Notes: a model not told the origin generated them from the sequence alone. Shown: positions 43,340 through 55,766, counted from the stretch's first letter. The stretch is DNA of 64,000 nucleotides from Lutjanus erythropterus (GCA_020091685.1 CM034595.1:16364025-16428024); one strand, 5' to 3'. Made by a program: numbers and translations.

Positions 43340-44159
43340 TTGGCTGTAATAAAATCGTGTATGGTCATACATACACACGCTCACACACACATGGAAATTG
43401 TCAACTGCTACATTAGATGCAGTGGAGGCTCTGAGTACAACAGGAGGAGCATGCAGTGCGCCGCTGTGACAGAAAGTACTAACTGTCGCACTCTTGCCAA
43501 TACCAACCCTAGAATTATCCTCTCAGCACAGGTCTCCCTCAGTCCTCCCTATCTTTTTCCAGAAGAAATCAATGATGTGGGGGACACTCAGCCAGGAGAC
43601 CCACCTGCATATGAGGCATACAATAACTGAGGGTTATTTTCTGTTCTGTAGAGAATGCAATGAGGATGCAGATCTAACCAGATATCATTTTCAGTCTAAC
43701 AGATTTAAACACCAGTTTCTCTTCCAATATTCAGTGTCCAATTTTCAACATTTTTTGCAATGCTTTTGCATGCTAAAATGGTCATTCTGATGACTGAATT
43801 TTACGCTTCAGTTTTGCACCATAGTGGATTAGATACTAAGAAGATGGAGGTGAAACTGCAACCAATCTTCTTATTGCACTGCAGTAAGTTGATCCAAAGG
43901 ATTATTTCCAAAAAGTCAATGTATTCCACTAATGGATATCTCTCGTTATGGGTGCCGTGACTGTGACCGAGTACTGTTCAGAACCAGATCTGGGGTTACG
44001 TTTAGTGACAAGTACTTGAAAAATAAAGATGTAGTGAGGAACATGCAACTGATATTACAGTAAAAGCTGTGCTACATTGACATACAGTTAGTTATTTGGT
44101 TTGTTGGTTAGTCAGTCCATGTATTTTTATTTCTGTGTCATGACAAATGTCTGGCTCAT
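43340..44159. other. Intron 1 sequence, no exon seen
   Basis: Two overlapping plus-strand ORFs (43,340-43,630 and 43,494-43,790) have no recognisable domain and are not flanked by convincing splice sites in phase. Short CA runs lie near 43,378. Confidence 0.3.
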
Positions 44160-44402
44160 CCCACATCAATTAATCTGTCAGTAATTTTCTTGATCAGTCA
44201 ATTAGTTGTTTGGTCCGAAAAATGTCGGAAAATGGTGAAAAACATGTTGATCACTGTTTCCTGGAGCCCAAGGTGATGTCCTCAAATGACTTGTTTTGTC
44301 TCCAGCCCAAAGATATGCAGTTTATTGTCATAAAGGAGTAAATAAACCAGAATATATTCACATTTAAGAGGCTGGAATCAGCAAAAATAAAAAAATTACC
44401 AC
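44160..44402 (+). mobile_element. hAT-like non-autonomous element, plus orientation
   Basis: Motifs in order: 'caattaatctgtcagtaatt', 'gtcaattagttgtttggtcc', 'atgtcggaaaatggtgaaaa', 'ggtgatgtcctcaaatgact', 'gcagtttattgtcataaagg' and 'agaatatattcacatttaag'. The same motifs in reverse complement make up 44,594-44,882. This copy lacks clear AGAGCTGCAA ends. Confidence 0.75.
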
Positions 44403-44593
44403 ATTATAAAGTTTTACTATAGTCTCTCAAAAAATTATTTGAAATAGATTTCAACTGTACACTGAGAAGAACTGTTACAAAACAGGAGTTATCTTGATAA
44501 AAAGCTTGGGTCATCTCCCAGACTCTCCCAGGTAACTAGCTAATATAAATGTGTCATGCATGAACAACTAACTCAATCTTTATGCATCATGTC

Positions 44594-44882
44594 AGAGCTG
44601 CAACAATTAATTGATTATGAATCAAATCAAAGAAAAAATATTTTGATTCCTTAAATGTGAATATTTTTCTGGTTTCTTTATTCATTCGTGGTGGTAAACT
44701 GAAAATGTTTGGGTTGTAGGCAAGACAAGACATTGGAGGACATCATCTTGAGCTTCTAGAAACAGTGATCAACATTTTTCACCATTTTCTGACATTTTAT
44801 GGACCAAACAACAAATTATTAATTGAAAAAAAAATAATCAACAGATTAATCCTTAATGAAAATACTGGTTACTTGCAGCTCT
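44594..44882 (-). mobile_element. hAT-like non-autonomous element with perfect 10-bp TIRs
   Basis: AGAGCTGCAA at 44,594-44,603 is exactly inverted at 44,873-44,882 (TTGCAGCTCT). Between them lie 'attaattgattatgaatcaa', 'ccttaaatgtgaatattttt', 'agacattggaggacatcatc', 'tttttcaccattttctgaca' and 'ttatggaccaaacaaca', that is, the reverse complement of the 44,160 copy. It is 289 bp with no ORF, and no exact 8-bp target duplication survives. The terminal sequence and the internal ATTAATCGATT-like motifs agree with a hAT MITE abundant in perciform fish. Confidence 0.8.
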
Positions 44883-46977
44883 AATCCATATTTACAAAAT
44901 GAGTGTGTTTTTATATTGCTGAAGTATTTTGCAGCTCCCAGTAAAAAGGGCAAAATGTGTTTTCTGTATCAGTCAAACATCACATTGAACAAATCTGTTT
45001 TTCTTCTTTCAGACCAACATATTGTCTCAACAGTAAGTAGTAAAATACCAAATCTCAGCTGGGCACATATGGATCTTTGCTTTTTAGATAAATTATACAT
45101 GATATATTCTATCATTGTTCATACATGTAGCTCTGCTCTTGCTTTCACAGACACAGTGCAGTGGGTGCAGCAGCACACTGTATACATAAGAGGGAGGGTA
45201 CATATCATAGCAAAATAGATGTTACATAATGATGCTGTGATCTCCCCCGGCTTGAGCCTGAAGCTCAACTCATATTCACAAAGATGCTAAAGTGGAGCAG
45301 GCCCAGGTGGTGCTGGTTACAGTCTGGAGGAGGTGTCTGCTACATCCGCAGAGGATGGCAGGTCAAGAAAAGTTAAAGCACAACAGCAGAGGAGAGCCAG
45401 AGGAAATAAAGGAAGAGATGAGAGTGAAGTGGGACAAAGACACAAGTAAGACGGGGAGGAGAAGAAAAGGGGGGGGCAGAGGGAAATATATAAAGCTTCT
45501 AAAATAAGCATATAAGAAGAGAGGTGTTTGGTATGGGAATCCCCTCCTCATTCAAGCAGGTCTAGCAGAGTCCGTCACTAATGTACATTGAAAAATTTAC
45601 CTTTTTCAAATGCATATGCCACTTTTCCTCCTGGATCATATATTCCTTTCCTATTCCTTTCGCCTACTTCTTGTTGAAATATACATATAGTCAGAGCTAT
45701 ATATCTAGGGCACTACAGTTCAGCTCCATCATCTCTTGCCACAAAAACAGTCTGAAAATATGTTTTCCTGTCATTTTACAATCTGGAAAAACTGATTAAT
45801 TCTAATTGAATAAAGTTACATTTTTAATTGTTTAATGTACTTTACTTGATAATGAAGTCATGGAAAAATGTTAAATTGTAAATATTGCCTTAAAGCGACA
45901 CCATACCATTATTGATTGCCTTCATGACATTTTTGGTATTGTGCTTTTCGGTTTATATGCTGTTGAGCCGATATAAGTTAGAGTGTAAAACGTACTGAAA
46001 ACTATTGTTTATCTTAATTCTTTAGCAGTGAGCCAAAGATGGCAGCAACACAACAAATGGGGCAACATATCGGTGTCAGAAAAGATGCACCAGGAAATGA
46101 AAAACAAGCGTTTACAGATAACACAAATGATCAAATACGAAAATGTGACTCACTATCTTGTTTTGAAGAGGTTTATGATAGTTTGGTTTGATAGACTGTT
46201 GATTTAGAGTTTGCTGAAATACGCTGACGTATGCTCTTTAACACATCGACTCCTATAGGCTGTTCCACACTGGTACAACGTATACAAACAAGCTCATGAA
46301 AAACTTTTTTTTTTTTTTTTCAATTTGTAATGGAATACATTTTGAATGAGTGAGAAGAGTGGATATTTTCCATCAGTATCATAATACATTTTATTCAAAT
46401 ATTAAATAATAACTCTCTTTTTTTCATTCCTTACCATTATGGTACTGTATTGCTTCAAGGTAACACATCCTAATGTGTTTCCTAAAATAATTATTTCTTC
46501 ATTAAAAAAAAAAAAAGTGTAAATGGTGTATTTTGTGACAAACAAAATGAGTACCATAGAGGGTTAATATTGGATCTTTTATTATTCTCTGTTTATGGTT
46601 TTCTTGCCCAAGGAAGCTTACTGATATTCTACAGTAGATTGCATAACTGTAAAAATAAAATTTTGAAATTACAACAGTGGATAGTGTGAGAGAAAACAGA
46701 GTCAGACAAGACATCATGTCATACGGAAAGCTGGAAGACAGTCATACAGATCTCAAAACATACAATCTGGACTTCACAACAGTCAATCAGAGACAGAAAG
46801 TCCAGCCGAATTACAGATTGAGTGGCAAAACCAGACAGAAGGGAACTGGGTCTGACAAAAGTGGAGAGGCAAAAACAGAGACAAAGCAACACAGGCAGAC
46901 TCTCGCTTTCTTCCAAAGTACAGCCACAAGCTGTTGGTCTCAGTCTGCCAACCTAGCTCAACTTCCCAGCCATAGAT

Positions 46978-46979
<2 letters not shown>
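44883..46979. other. Intron 1 sequence, no exon seen
   Basis: There are short ORFs only. A poly-T run lies at 46,306-46,320, a GA-rich patch at 45,360-45,490, and AT-rich sequence elsewhere. Nothing recognisable as a gene or named repeat. Confidence 0.35.

Positions 46980-47013
<34 letters not shown>
46980..47013. repeat. (TG)17 microsatellite
   Basis: This is a pure TG run of 34 bp. Confidence 0.95.
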
Positions 47014-47015
<2 letters not shown>

Positions 47016-48839
47016 ATAATTCATAAGCGTAGCCAAATCAAGATCTAGAGATTATCATGACCAGTGGCACAGAAGGGGAGAGTAGAGAGGAGGAATGGGA
47101 ACAGAACAGAAGAGCAAAAGTGGCGATTAGCAGAAAAATAGTTAGCAAGGATTTACAAATGCAATTACAGGTTACAGAGCATGGACTAGTTTATATTCAG
47201 CCCACATTTACCTGTATGCACCCGCATGTTCACACACACATTCCCACAGGCTCCCTGTGTATAACCCTCTCCTCCCTCTGTTTCTCTATCTGCTTTCAAC
47301 GGCTCCTTTCCTCCCTCCCTCTTTTACTTTCAAGGAAGGGTAATCCCTCTTGTAGCTAATGTGCTGTGACATTTCATGGTACAATAGGATTTGGGAGACA
47401 CTATGTATTCTCATGGTGCCGGGGTCTGGCTGATAACCTCACTGTCTGGGTGATTTTGGACTGCAGCAACTCTTGGACTAGTTTTTATCTCACTTTGGAG
47501 ATCTAATTCTCAAGGTGGAAATTCACTTCCCAATAATGCAGACTCTGAGGTGACACCTTGGGAGTTATTGGTAAACTACAGTAACCACATAGCCTATACT
47601 CACAAAACATCCTGATTTTTTTTTTTTTAATACACTCTTTATTAGATCTGTTTCATAGATTTAATGTGGCATCAATTGCTGTGACAGATTCATGTTTTTC
47701 TGAGTTGTGACGCAGGTGAAGGCTAATAAAATCACTCTTGTTTGACACGTACGGTTAGATCTTGTTGCCTTTTTGAAAGTGCATCGTAAAGTATTTAAGT
47801 TTTGACGTGGAAGAGAAGGTGAAGGTTCTTTCTTGTCTGAGTATTTAAGAGAAGAAATGATGGAGCATTTCCAACATTGAATCAAGAAAATTAAAGGCAT
47901 ACTACGCAGGACTTTCCTAAAAAACAACAGACTTTTAGTGGTGTAGCATCTTGAATAGGGCACCGTGTTAGCTGAAGGCATAACAAAGGAAAAACTGGAG
48001 GCACGTCACCTCAGAGTAGGCCTGATGACCGAACAAAGAAGTCATTTTGCTGTGTTGTTGGGCTGCAAGAAGTACTAGCTCAAAATTAAAGTTTCATTGC
48101 ACACCAGCTGCCACTGCCAGTCAAAAAAAAACTGAAGACAGCTGTGGTTAAATGTGATATGAAGACAAGCATAACAAAAGGAACTCTCAAAATCTTAAGA
48201 AAAGAATATATTCCAACACATTATTCTCCTTATTAAAGAGAAAAATACAAACGTTCATCTTCTAAATTGAAGTTTCTCTCGAACCAAGACCAGCTTTAAT
48301 TGCCTTGTTAACTCAGTAGAACACACTTCATTTGAACTCACCAAATCCATCTTGGTCAGTCTTACCACTGATATAACAATCATCCACTCTGGTTTGGATT
48401 AAATAAATTCACTGTGTTCGATTTGAAAGCAGTCTGGATGTATGGGCTGTTTTTCTCTCTTTCATTCTCTGGCCCAGTGGGTGTGTGCTGTGCTGTTTAG
48501 CATGTCACAGAGCGGCCTTCGTGCAGACAATTAAACCAGCAAAATAAAATGAAAAAGAAAAAGAAGAATGAAGAAAAGCCAAATGCCAGTAGCCAGTGTG
48601 TTTGTCCATCCACTGAGCATGTACGAGTCAGCCAGTGTAGTCCCGTTGGTTAATGTGAACTTTTTAAAGTAACGGTCCTAGAGAGTGACTGACCATGCAG
48701 AAAATCTCACATTTTCTTCGGCCATTGTCAAGAAACAAGCAAACAAAACTTGATAGCTAATGTTAGCTTACATGTTCAAGGCATTGTTTTACTTCCACCT
48801 AAGCTCCGCCCATGAAAAAATCTTGTAATATTTACCAAC
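47014..48839. other. Intron 1 sequence with a repeat end near 47,890
   Basis: At 47,891 'attaaaggcatactacgcag' matches the start of the element at 62,934 ('ttaaaggcatactatat'), so a truncated copy begins here. No exon was recognised. The minus-strand ORF at 47,661-47,981 overlaps that repeat and has no domain. Confidence 0.35.
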
Positions 48840-49122
48840 AGAAAGTGGTCTCTATGTAGACTGATATGAAAATAATAACTCTCAATCATCAATTATGACC
48901 CACTAGAGGTGTTGCTTGAGCAGTGCAGCTCCAAGCCAGTAACAGTGTGCAGGATGTGAGGTCAAAACTGTGTAAAAATGTAGCGACAAACACTGACATC
49001 ACTGTCTCCCTGTCTCTCCTCTGGTTTCTGTCTGTGTGAGCTACAGAGAGAGATATATATACACATACACACAGACAGAAGAGACTGAGGACCCAGCAAC
49101 AGGATGAGGGTTCACGTTATAC
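48840..49122 (+). mobile_element. Fragment of the TTAAAGGCATACTA-type repeat
   Basis: The segment 'aataactctcaatcatcaat' and 'gacccactagaggtgttgct' aligns with 'ggacccactagaagtgtttg' at 62,980-63,000, and the downstream 'ctccctgtctctcctctggt' with 'agacagaagagactgaggac' parallels 'ctctttcctctgatctctgt' and 'gcagagcagactgaggattg' at 63,170-63,245. Its ends are not preserved. A SINE directly follows on the opposite strand. Confidence 0.55.
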
Positions 49123-49315
49123 TGATTATTTTTTGGGCTTTTTGCCTTTAATCACAAGACAGCTGAAGACATGACAGGAAAGGGGGCAGAGAGAGAGGGG
49201 ATGACACGCAGCAAATGGGCTGCAGGCGGGAGTCGAACCAGCAGCCACTGCAGAGGACCAACAGCCTCAGTACATGGGGCACATGCCCTACCCACTGAGC
49301 TATAGGGGCACCCCT
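49123..49315 (-). mobile_element. tRNA-derived SINE, second copy
   Basis: On the minus strand it reads 'aggggtgcccctatagctca' (A box TAGCTCAGTGGGTAGGGC), then 'ggtcctctgcagtggctgct', B box GGTTCGACTCC, 'cagcccatttgctgcgtgtc' and 'cctttcctgtcatgtcttca', ending in 'ttaaaggcaaaaagcccaaa'. It is the same family as the 39,778 copy and better preserved at the A box. No exact target-site duplication is evident. The head would be mistaken for a tRNA, but the body and missing acceptor pairing exclude that. Confidence 0.85.
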
Positions 49316-50384
49316 GAATGTTCGTTTTTGAAGCCATAGTTTTTCTATTTATCATTTCTGGGGTTTTTTGTCAGACCTGATTCATCTGTTATCTGCGGTT
49401 ATTTATCCCGTAATGCCACAAACAGTTCTCTATACACTACAAATACATTTTCATTTTTCTTTTGAGGAGTAGCAAAGAGGCAATCTTACAAAAACTGATG
49501 AGGTACTCCTTTTGCCTTGATTTCGTTGATCAAGCAAGCAGTGAATTTAACAACTAACTTTTTGATGTGAAAATATGATGTTAAAGCTGGATAGAATGTC
49601 TCAATTTTCTATGAAGGCAGAGTCTTGGGGTATGAGAGGCGATATGATACAGATAGCCGGGTTTCCCTTTGGATCAGCTGAAGGCTGAAGTGCTTATCTC
49701 ACCAACAGAGCTGATGTGTGAGGATAGGATATGGGGGCGGTAAATGTGCTCATCAACCTTCAGGCACAGATATAATGCTGCCAGAATGCCTTCAGCTGGA
49801 CAGCGCTTGGCGAAGTTGGATGCGATAAATGTTAAATACTTTGCTTGACATTTATTTTGGATTATTCTTTTAGTTTGTCAGAACAAAGCAGGGTGTTGCA
49901 GTAAATGAGAGTGTGTTCCTCATGCTGTCAACTTTACGTCCCTTGATTCAGCACCCCAAAATTTGTCCTTTTGATAGTTTTTGCATTAGGGATACACAAT
50001 ATTGATTCTTTTTTTTCTGGAATCTGATATTTTCCAGCTCGTTTTGACCAATGCTGACTTAGGCACATGTTTTTTTTTTATCACCTAATTGCACAGAACA
50101 TCAATCTCTCCCATAGTGGAATTAACACATTATTATGCCTACTTTTATCATGATGGCCTACACATTCATTTGGCAAAATACGGAAACAACTGCAGACAGG
50201 TTTTCACTAGTGTCTGTCTTTGTTTTTTGCACATTTATCGTAATAATCTGGATGACGCTCTTAAGATGAACAATAAAATTTGTAGAGTTGCAGGAAGGCT
50301 TTAGGCTTTATGCGATACTGAGCAGTCACTGCAAATAACAACTTTTCTATCAATTTTTCTATCCGTGTCAGGTACTTCATAAAA

Positions 50385-50665
50385 CCTCCACACATCGTCA
50401 CACCCACAAACACCTCGTCTCACCTTCTCCTTCCACGTGTGAAGGAGAACCTGTGGTGGCCACAAAACTTGCGAAACAAATGCAAAAAGCTGTATCTAGA
50501 GCCAGTGTTTGTTTTGACCTTTCTGGGCTATTGTAGAAACATGGTGCAACTTGGCTTTGTGGAAGCAGGCTCGCTCTCTCTAAACAGCTCAAGATAAGAA
50601 AACTCTTATTAACACAATTCTTATTTTCAGGTAATTATAAACCAATTAAAACGATGTGCCCACTA
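50385..50665 (+). mobile_element. Fragment of 'GGACCAGTGTGTAAG'-type fish repeat
   Basis: The sequence 'gtgaaggagaacctgtggtg', 'tctagagccagtgtttgttt', 'tctgggctattgtagaaaca' and 'acaattcttattttcaggta' matches in order the element at 56,851-57,400 ('gagccagtgttggtttgt', 'gagcttctgtagaaacagta', 'gcagttcttattttcaggtg'). The start is truncated. An ORF on the minus strand is incidental. Confidence 0.7.
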
Positions 50666-50669
50666 GAAA

Positions 50670-52406
50670 TGTTAATGATTAATAATTAATTGATTAATTG
50701 CTATTTAGAAATTAACATTAAAAGTGTATTAATCGATAATTGATTAATAATCTATAAACTTATGAGGGAAACATGAGAAAAAAGGGGGGAAAACAAACAG
50801 AAACCTGCTAATGATTAATTAATTGTTATTATGTTTTCAACTATCAGTTGAGGAAAATGCACAAAATTATATTATATTATTGTGCATCCCTATTTTGTGT
50901 TGTACTGTGAGCCGCTGGCACCTTCCTCTGTGAGGCATCTGTGGGGGTTTAACAAGCAGACAAAACTCTCAACACAATTTGCTGACTTGTAGTTGCTTTA
51001 CAACACACACTGAAACAGTTTAGACATGCACTGGACACATCATTTTTTCTGTTGCTGAAAAATGCATTCTGCTTACACTCATACAGTTCCATACAATTGC
51101 TATATACAGTCATGTTAAAGCTCAAATTAAAACCAGTTTTCAAATAATGAGAAGAATAGTTTCTCATTTTCCCCAACTGATACCTGTGCAGATTTTAAAC
51201 TGCAGAACGGCTTTGAATAACTCATATTGGCGGAGAGAGAGCGACATAAAACAGGCTCTTACTGTAATAAAAAATAAGAATAAATTGTGGTAATGAGGCT
51301 GTCACATGACGATGATGACTTGCCCTGCATATTGTTCCCTGATTATTTAAACCGTAGTGAAGCCTTGGGTTCTCAAAAGGCAAATTCGATTCACGACCTG
51401 TCACTTTCCTCTGCGCCAAGTCAAGCCTTAAATCATCAAATGAATGACTTTAATCCAAGTCATGCAAAAGCCCCCGATGCCGCGCAGAACATCTTCCTCA
51501 GCTAAATGCAGATTACAACTGAAGTGAGCTGAGTGTTTATCTAGCTAACAACCGTGCAAGGGGACTAAGGTCTTGTCGCTTTGATTTGCCGTAAGATTTG
51601 TTTTGAGAGCGTGACAGCGAGCGTGAGACAGATAGAAGTGTCACGCCCAGATTCATGAGACGGGGAAGGCTGGCAGGCCTGCTGCTGCTGTTTTGGCTGA
51701 CTGTGTTATACCTGGAGGGAACTCGGTGCTGCCGCCGCTACACTGTAGCCAATTTAGCTGGAGCACAGCTGCTAAGAGGCTCCCCGAGGTGCGTGTGTAT
51801 GTGTGTTTCAGGATTAAGCCACAGCACCAATTAAAGCCTCAGACTGGTTTTTAAAGGATAAATTATTAACAGCAGAAGTGACCTCTCTGGTGGCCTTTCC
51901 TCCCTCCTCTGCTATTCTCTTCTCTTCTATCTCCAACCTTCCTCTGCTTTTCGTCAAACTACCTTTGCAAGTGTCTTCTCTTTCTTTTCTTTTATTCCCT
52001 GGTACAGCCTCTACAATATTATGGACAAGTTTATTTTAAATGCTTTGATATTCAGTCTTCTAGTCTAGTTGTATCTTCTCATCAGGCAGAAGGGAAGGAA
52101 TGACACAAGCAGCATACCTGGAATTAAGTAAATGTTAGGGCAAGGCCACTATGGCCTTTGATAAATGCAAAGTTATTTGGGCATCACGGCTAAAATGTCG
52201 GGGACCAAGGCCAAAATCCGTGGTGCTATACCAAAAAGTAATAATTGCATTGTATGAAAACGAAACAGTACAACAGTGCAATTAGTAGATAATTAGTTTG
52301 ATCAGCCACTCTCAGTAATCTATTTGTGTTTCTGCAGCCTAGTAGTAAAAAAAAATATTAAAAAATACAGATACAGTGTACTATACTGCTATATGCCAAG
52401 CTCAAT
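50670..52406. other. Intron 1 sequence; AT-rich palindromic patch, then possible regulatory DNA
   Basis: Section 50,675-50,845 is dense in ATTAATTGATTAAT/TTAATCGATAATTGATTAAT words and may be a remnant of the hAT-like element family. Section 51,530-51,800 is GC-richer, repeat-poor and includes 'gtcacgcccagattcatgag' and 'gctgccgccgctacactgta'; it could be a conserved non-coding element. No exon was recognised. Confidence 0.35.
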
Positions 52407-52950
52407 TTAAAGGGACAATTCAACCCCAAATCAGAAAATACATATTTTCCCCCTGGCTTGTAGTGCTGTTTATCCATCTAGATTTATTAAGTGTGAGTTG
52501 CAGAGTTTTGGAGATATTGGCCATATAGATCTCTGCTTTCTCTCCAATGTAATGGGACTAAACGCCCTGTAGTAACAAAAAAAAAAAAAAAGAAACATTA
52601 AAAGCCAGCATCTCTATCCAGAAATCAGTAGTAGTTGTAGTTACTGCTGCAGAAAGACAGTAGTTCCTAGATGAAACTGCAAGGTCAAGGACCTTTTGAG
52701 CAACCGGGTCTTTCTTTTCTAGAAAGAGACATTGCTGTTGAATGTATTTTATCTTTTTATTAATTTTTTTTTTGGAGCTTTGAGCACCACATGACTACTT
52801 CTGTCTCATTACATTGTATTGGAGACAAGGCAGACATCTCTATGGCCGACATCTCCAAAACTCTGCAACACACACCAAATAAATCTAGATGGACAAATAT
52901 CACTATAGGCCAGAGTGAAAATATGTAGTTTTGACTTTGGATTGAACTCG
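52407..52950. mobile_element. Foldback element with about 170-bp inverted arms
   Basis: The left arm (52,407-52,580) reads TTAAAGGGACAATTCAAC, 'ccatctagatttattaagtg', 'gttgcagagttttggagata' and 'ctctccaatgtaatgg'. The right arm (52,775-52,950), reverse-complemented, reads 'gagttcaatccaaagtcaaa', 'ccatctagatttatttggtg', 'gttgcagagttttggagatg' and 'tctccaatacaatgtaatg'. Between the arms lie 'gagcaaccgggtctttcttt' and 'aaagagacattgctgttgaa', which I recall as the interior of this fish repeat in minus orientation. It may be one foldback element or a complete copy with a second partial one inverted against it. Confidence 0.7.
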
Positions 52951-54324
52951 GTCTTCTTGATAATTCGGCATTAATATAATCCGCACAAACAAACTGCATT
53001 TCCCGATCGGTTAGTATGTACAAACTTTACAGTTTCAATTTTGTCGCCTCAAGTTCCTACAAGCCTTGTTTGGTTAGCTATTTTACAGGAGAAGACCATA
53101 TTTGCTGGTTGGTGGGTGAGATAGGCACCGAATTGATGACACTGCTGTTAATTGTGTGTGTGGTGGCATTTTGGCATCTTCAGCCATTACCTGGTTTGCT
53201 GCTTCCCACTTGGCACTGGTAAAGTAGCACCCTGTCACAGCAAGTTTTAAATTCTGTGTATGTTGGTATTAACTAGCACTATGCAGCAATATCTTGGTAA
53301 ACTTTAAAGCACACGTCATTGGTTAGCTACTGTTAGCTAGTCGGTTAGCTGTTAATGTTTACATACATATTTGAGGGAGTGGGAGAAATCTCACGCCACT
53401 GTTTATGTCCAGTGTGATGATGGAGACAGTGGAAAACTTTTTTGTTTGTTTATTTGCTGCATTGCATGTTGTTTTAAAAGAGGAAATGAGCTCAAGACAG
53501 GGCATAACTACCTGGCTGTGTGGGTCACTTATTTTAAAAGTGGCACTACAGCCACACTCTCTGGCATCCACGGCGCTGGACTTCTGATATAATTTCTGTT
53601 CTGAAACAGTTGTATGTTCTAAAGCATATTGGAGAAAGATTTCTTTCTGTTCACTTCATTGCCTCTCCCTAACTCGCGTCTGTTCACTGCGATATTTCCT
53701 TGCAAGATGTGTTTTCCCTCACTGAATACTTTGGTATGTTTATGCCTCCAGGATACAGTCGAGCTTGATTGTTGCTCTATGCAGCCACATTTCCCATTTT
53801 CTCCCTGTGCTCAATAGCAAAAGCATGTTAGTCAGTAATGGATACTTTTAACCTTTTCCAGGTAATTTGATCAGGCCTTTAAATCAATCCAAGCACACAC
53901 ACTGTCTGATCGGTGAATACATCGACTGCTGCTCCCACTGCTCAGCCATTGTTTTTTAAATGGACGAACCATGTCTCTTTCTGATTTGATGAATGGTTCA
54001 ATACTGGATTCTGAATTATAAATGTGGAGCTGCTGTGTATCATCTCTCACAGGGACAAAAGAGGAGTGAGAGCTGAAATGGTTTAGAGACCTAAATGTAT
54101 TTAACATTGGGGTTACTTCATGCTGCCATTCAGTATTCTAACAAATGGAATTTCCTGTGGTAAATGGTGTGGCATCCCCTCACTATATCATACTATTATT
54201 ACTATACTATTATCCTATATTGTAATGGTCCAGTGGCTCGTCGTAATCCAGATGTAATTTGTTTTGGCAGAGGACTCTATTAACGTGCTTTTGGAACACG
54301 GCATAGAATACAAGTGGAGGTGCA
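52951..54324. other. Intron 1 sequence, no exon seen
   Basis: Overlapping plus-strand ORFs at 53,371-53,592 and a minus-strand one at 53,359-53,571 cover the same DNA and have no recognisable domain. No other feature was recognised. Confidence 0.3.
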
Positions 54325-54880
54325 TTAAAGGAGAAATCTGTAATATATTTACTGGAATAAATCATAAAATGACCATGTTATGTCCTCAGAAATTAGGGAA
54401 ACACGTTAAGTTGAAACACTCGCTACTCAACAACTCTACAGCCGCCTTCCTCCTTTGAAATTTCCATTTTGGGCCAAACCAGAGTTAAAATTAATGCAGA
54501 ATGGTCACAGAATGAGTAAGAATCTGTTTAGGAGTCATAGGAAAACTTCAATAATACCTTTGAAGGGGTAGATGTACACAACAGTTAAATTGAGCAATAT
54601 GTTAATGGAGTTTGGCAGGTTGTAGGCAGGCTGTCACTGAACTCAAACTCCAGAGTGTGTATTTTCAGAGCACTGGGCTTTTGTTTTCTGGAGAACAGGC
54701 TTAGTTTTACAGTGACAGACTACTGATACTTTTAAATAGCTGATCAACTTACAGTAAAGGGCTTGTTGTTGCTTGTTATTGTCAAATTATTATGTTGCAT
54801 TCATCTTACATGCCTGCAGTGTTCCTGCAATCTGCTTTCCTCAAGGCTGGGCAGATTGGGGCAAGGGGTGAACAATTTGT
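54325..54880 (+). mobile_element. Left arm of a large inverted repeat (TTAAAGGAGAAAT type)
   Basis: It starts TTAAAGGAGAAATCTGTAAT and continues with 'aatcataaaatgaccatg', 'taagttgaaacactcg', 'tttaggagtcataggaaa', 'gttaaattgagcaatatgtt', 'actccagagtgtgtattttc' and 'agcactgggcttttgttttc'. Every one of these recurs in reverse complement and in mirrored order in 55,110-55,766. Confidence 0.85.
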
Positions 54881-55109
54881 CTCAGCCATAGATCATATAT
54901 TAAATAGGATTTCAATCTACAACATATTTAATATATCTATTTCTGTGACTCACTATTAGGACTGTGCTACTCATTTTTTATTGTTACATATTGCTGTGTT
55001 GAGGGTGCCATATGTAAGAGCTTAGTTCAAAACTGCAAACTGCAAATAGTGAGTTGGAGCCACAGGTGGTGTAAAGGTAAGATATATATATTTTTTTATT
55101 TACCTGAGT

Positions 55110-55766
55110 TGTTTCCACCCACACCCTCCTCCCCAGACTTGAAGATCATGCAGTTTGATTGCAGGCTGCAGGGACACTGAACCTACATGAGTGCAAGATG
55201 AGCACAACATTGTACTTTGACACTAACAACCAACGACAAATCCTCAGTTGTCTGTCAGTGTAAAGCTAAGCCAGCTATCTTGAAAACAAAAGCCCACTGC
55301 TCTGAAAATAGTATTTTCCAGATTTTATTTTCAAAATACACACTCTGGAGTTGGAGTTCAGTGACTGCCTGTTTTACTGCCCGCCAAACTATATTAACAT
55401 ATTACTCAATTTAACAGTTACAAACCTCTACTCCTTCTAAGAAAAAGAAAAGAAAGACAAAAAGGAAAAAAAAGAATTTTAATGGTTTCTTATGACTCAT
55501 AAACAGACACCAACTCATTTGGCAAACATTTGGTATTAATCTTAACTTGAAATTAACCTAACTATGAAATATGAAACTGGCAGCATGACCAAAACAAAAA
55601 CATCATTCTTCACCAAAATGGGATTTTGAAAAGCAAACTTTCTAGATGTAGTGTTATTGTCAGAGAAACAAGTATTTCAACTTAGAATGTTTCCTTAACC
55701 TCTGATGACACACCATGGTCATTTTATGATTTAGTACAGTGAATTTATTACATATTTTTCCTTTAA
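55110..55766 (-). mobile_element. Right arm of a large inverted repeat (TTAAAGGAAAAAT type)
   Basis: On the minus strand it starts TTAAAGGAAAAATATGTAAT and continues with 'aatcataaaatgaccatgg', 'taagttgaaatacttg', 'tttatgagtcataagaaa', 'gttaaattgagtaatatgtt', 'actccagagtgtgtattttg' and 'agcagtgggcttttgttttc'. The outer ends of both arms are TTAA. The arm is about 100 bp longer than its partner because of small insertions. The space between the arms is roughly 230 bp. Confidence 0.85.

Noticed and set aside
49240..49315. tRNA gene on the minus strand (A box TAGCTCAGTGGG, B box GGTTCGACTCC)
   Set aside because: The acceptor stem does not pair and the sequence continues into a SINE body ending in an A-rich tail; a second copy with a target-site duplication exists at 39,778.
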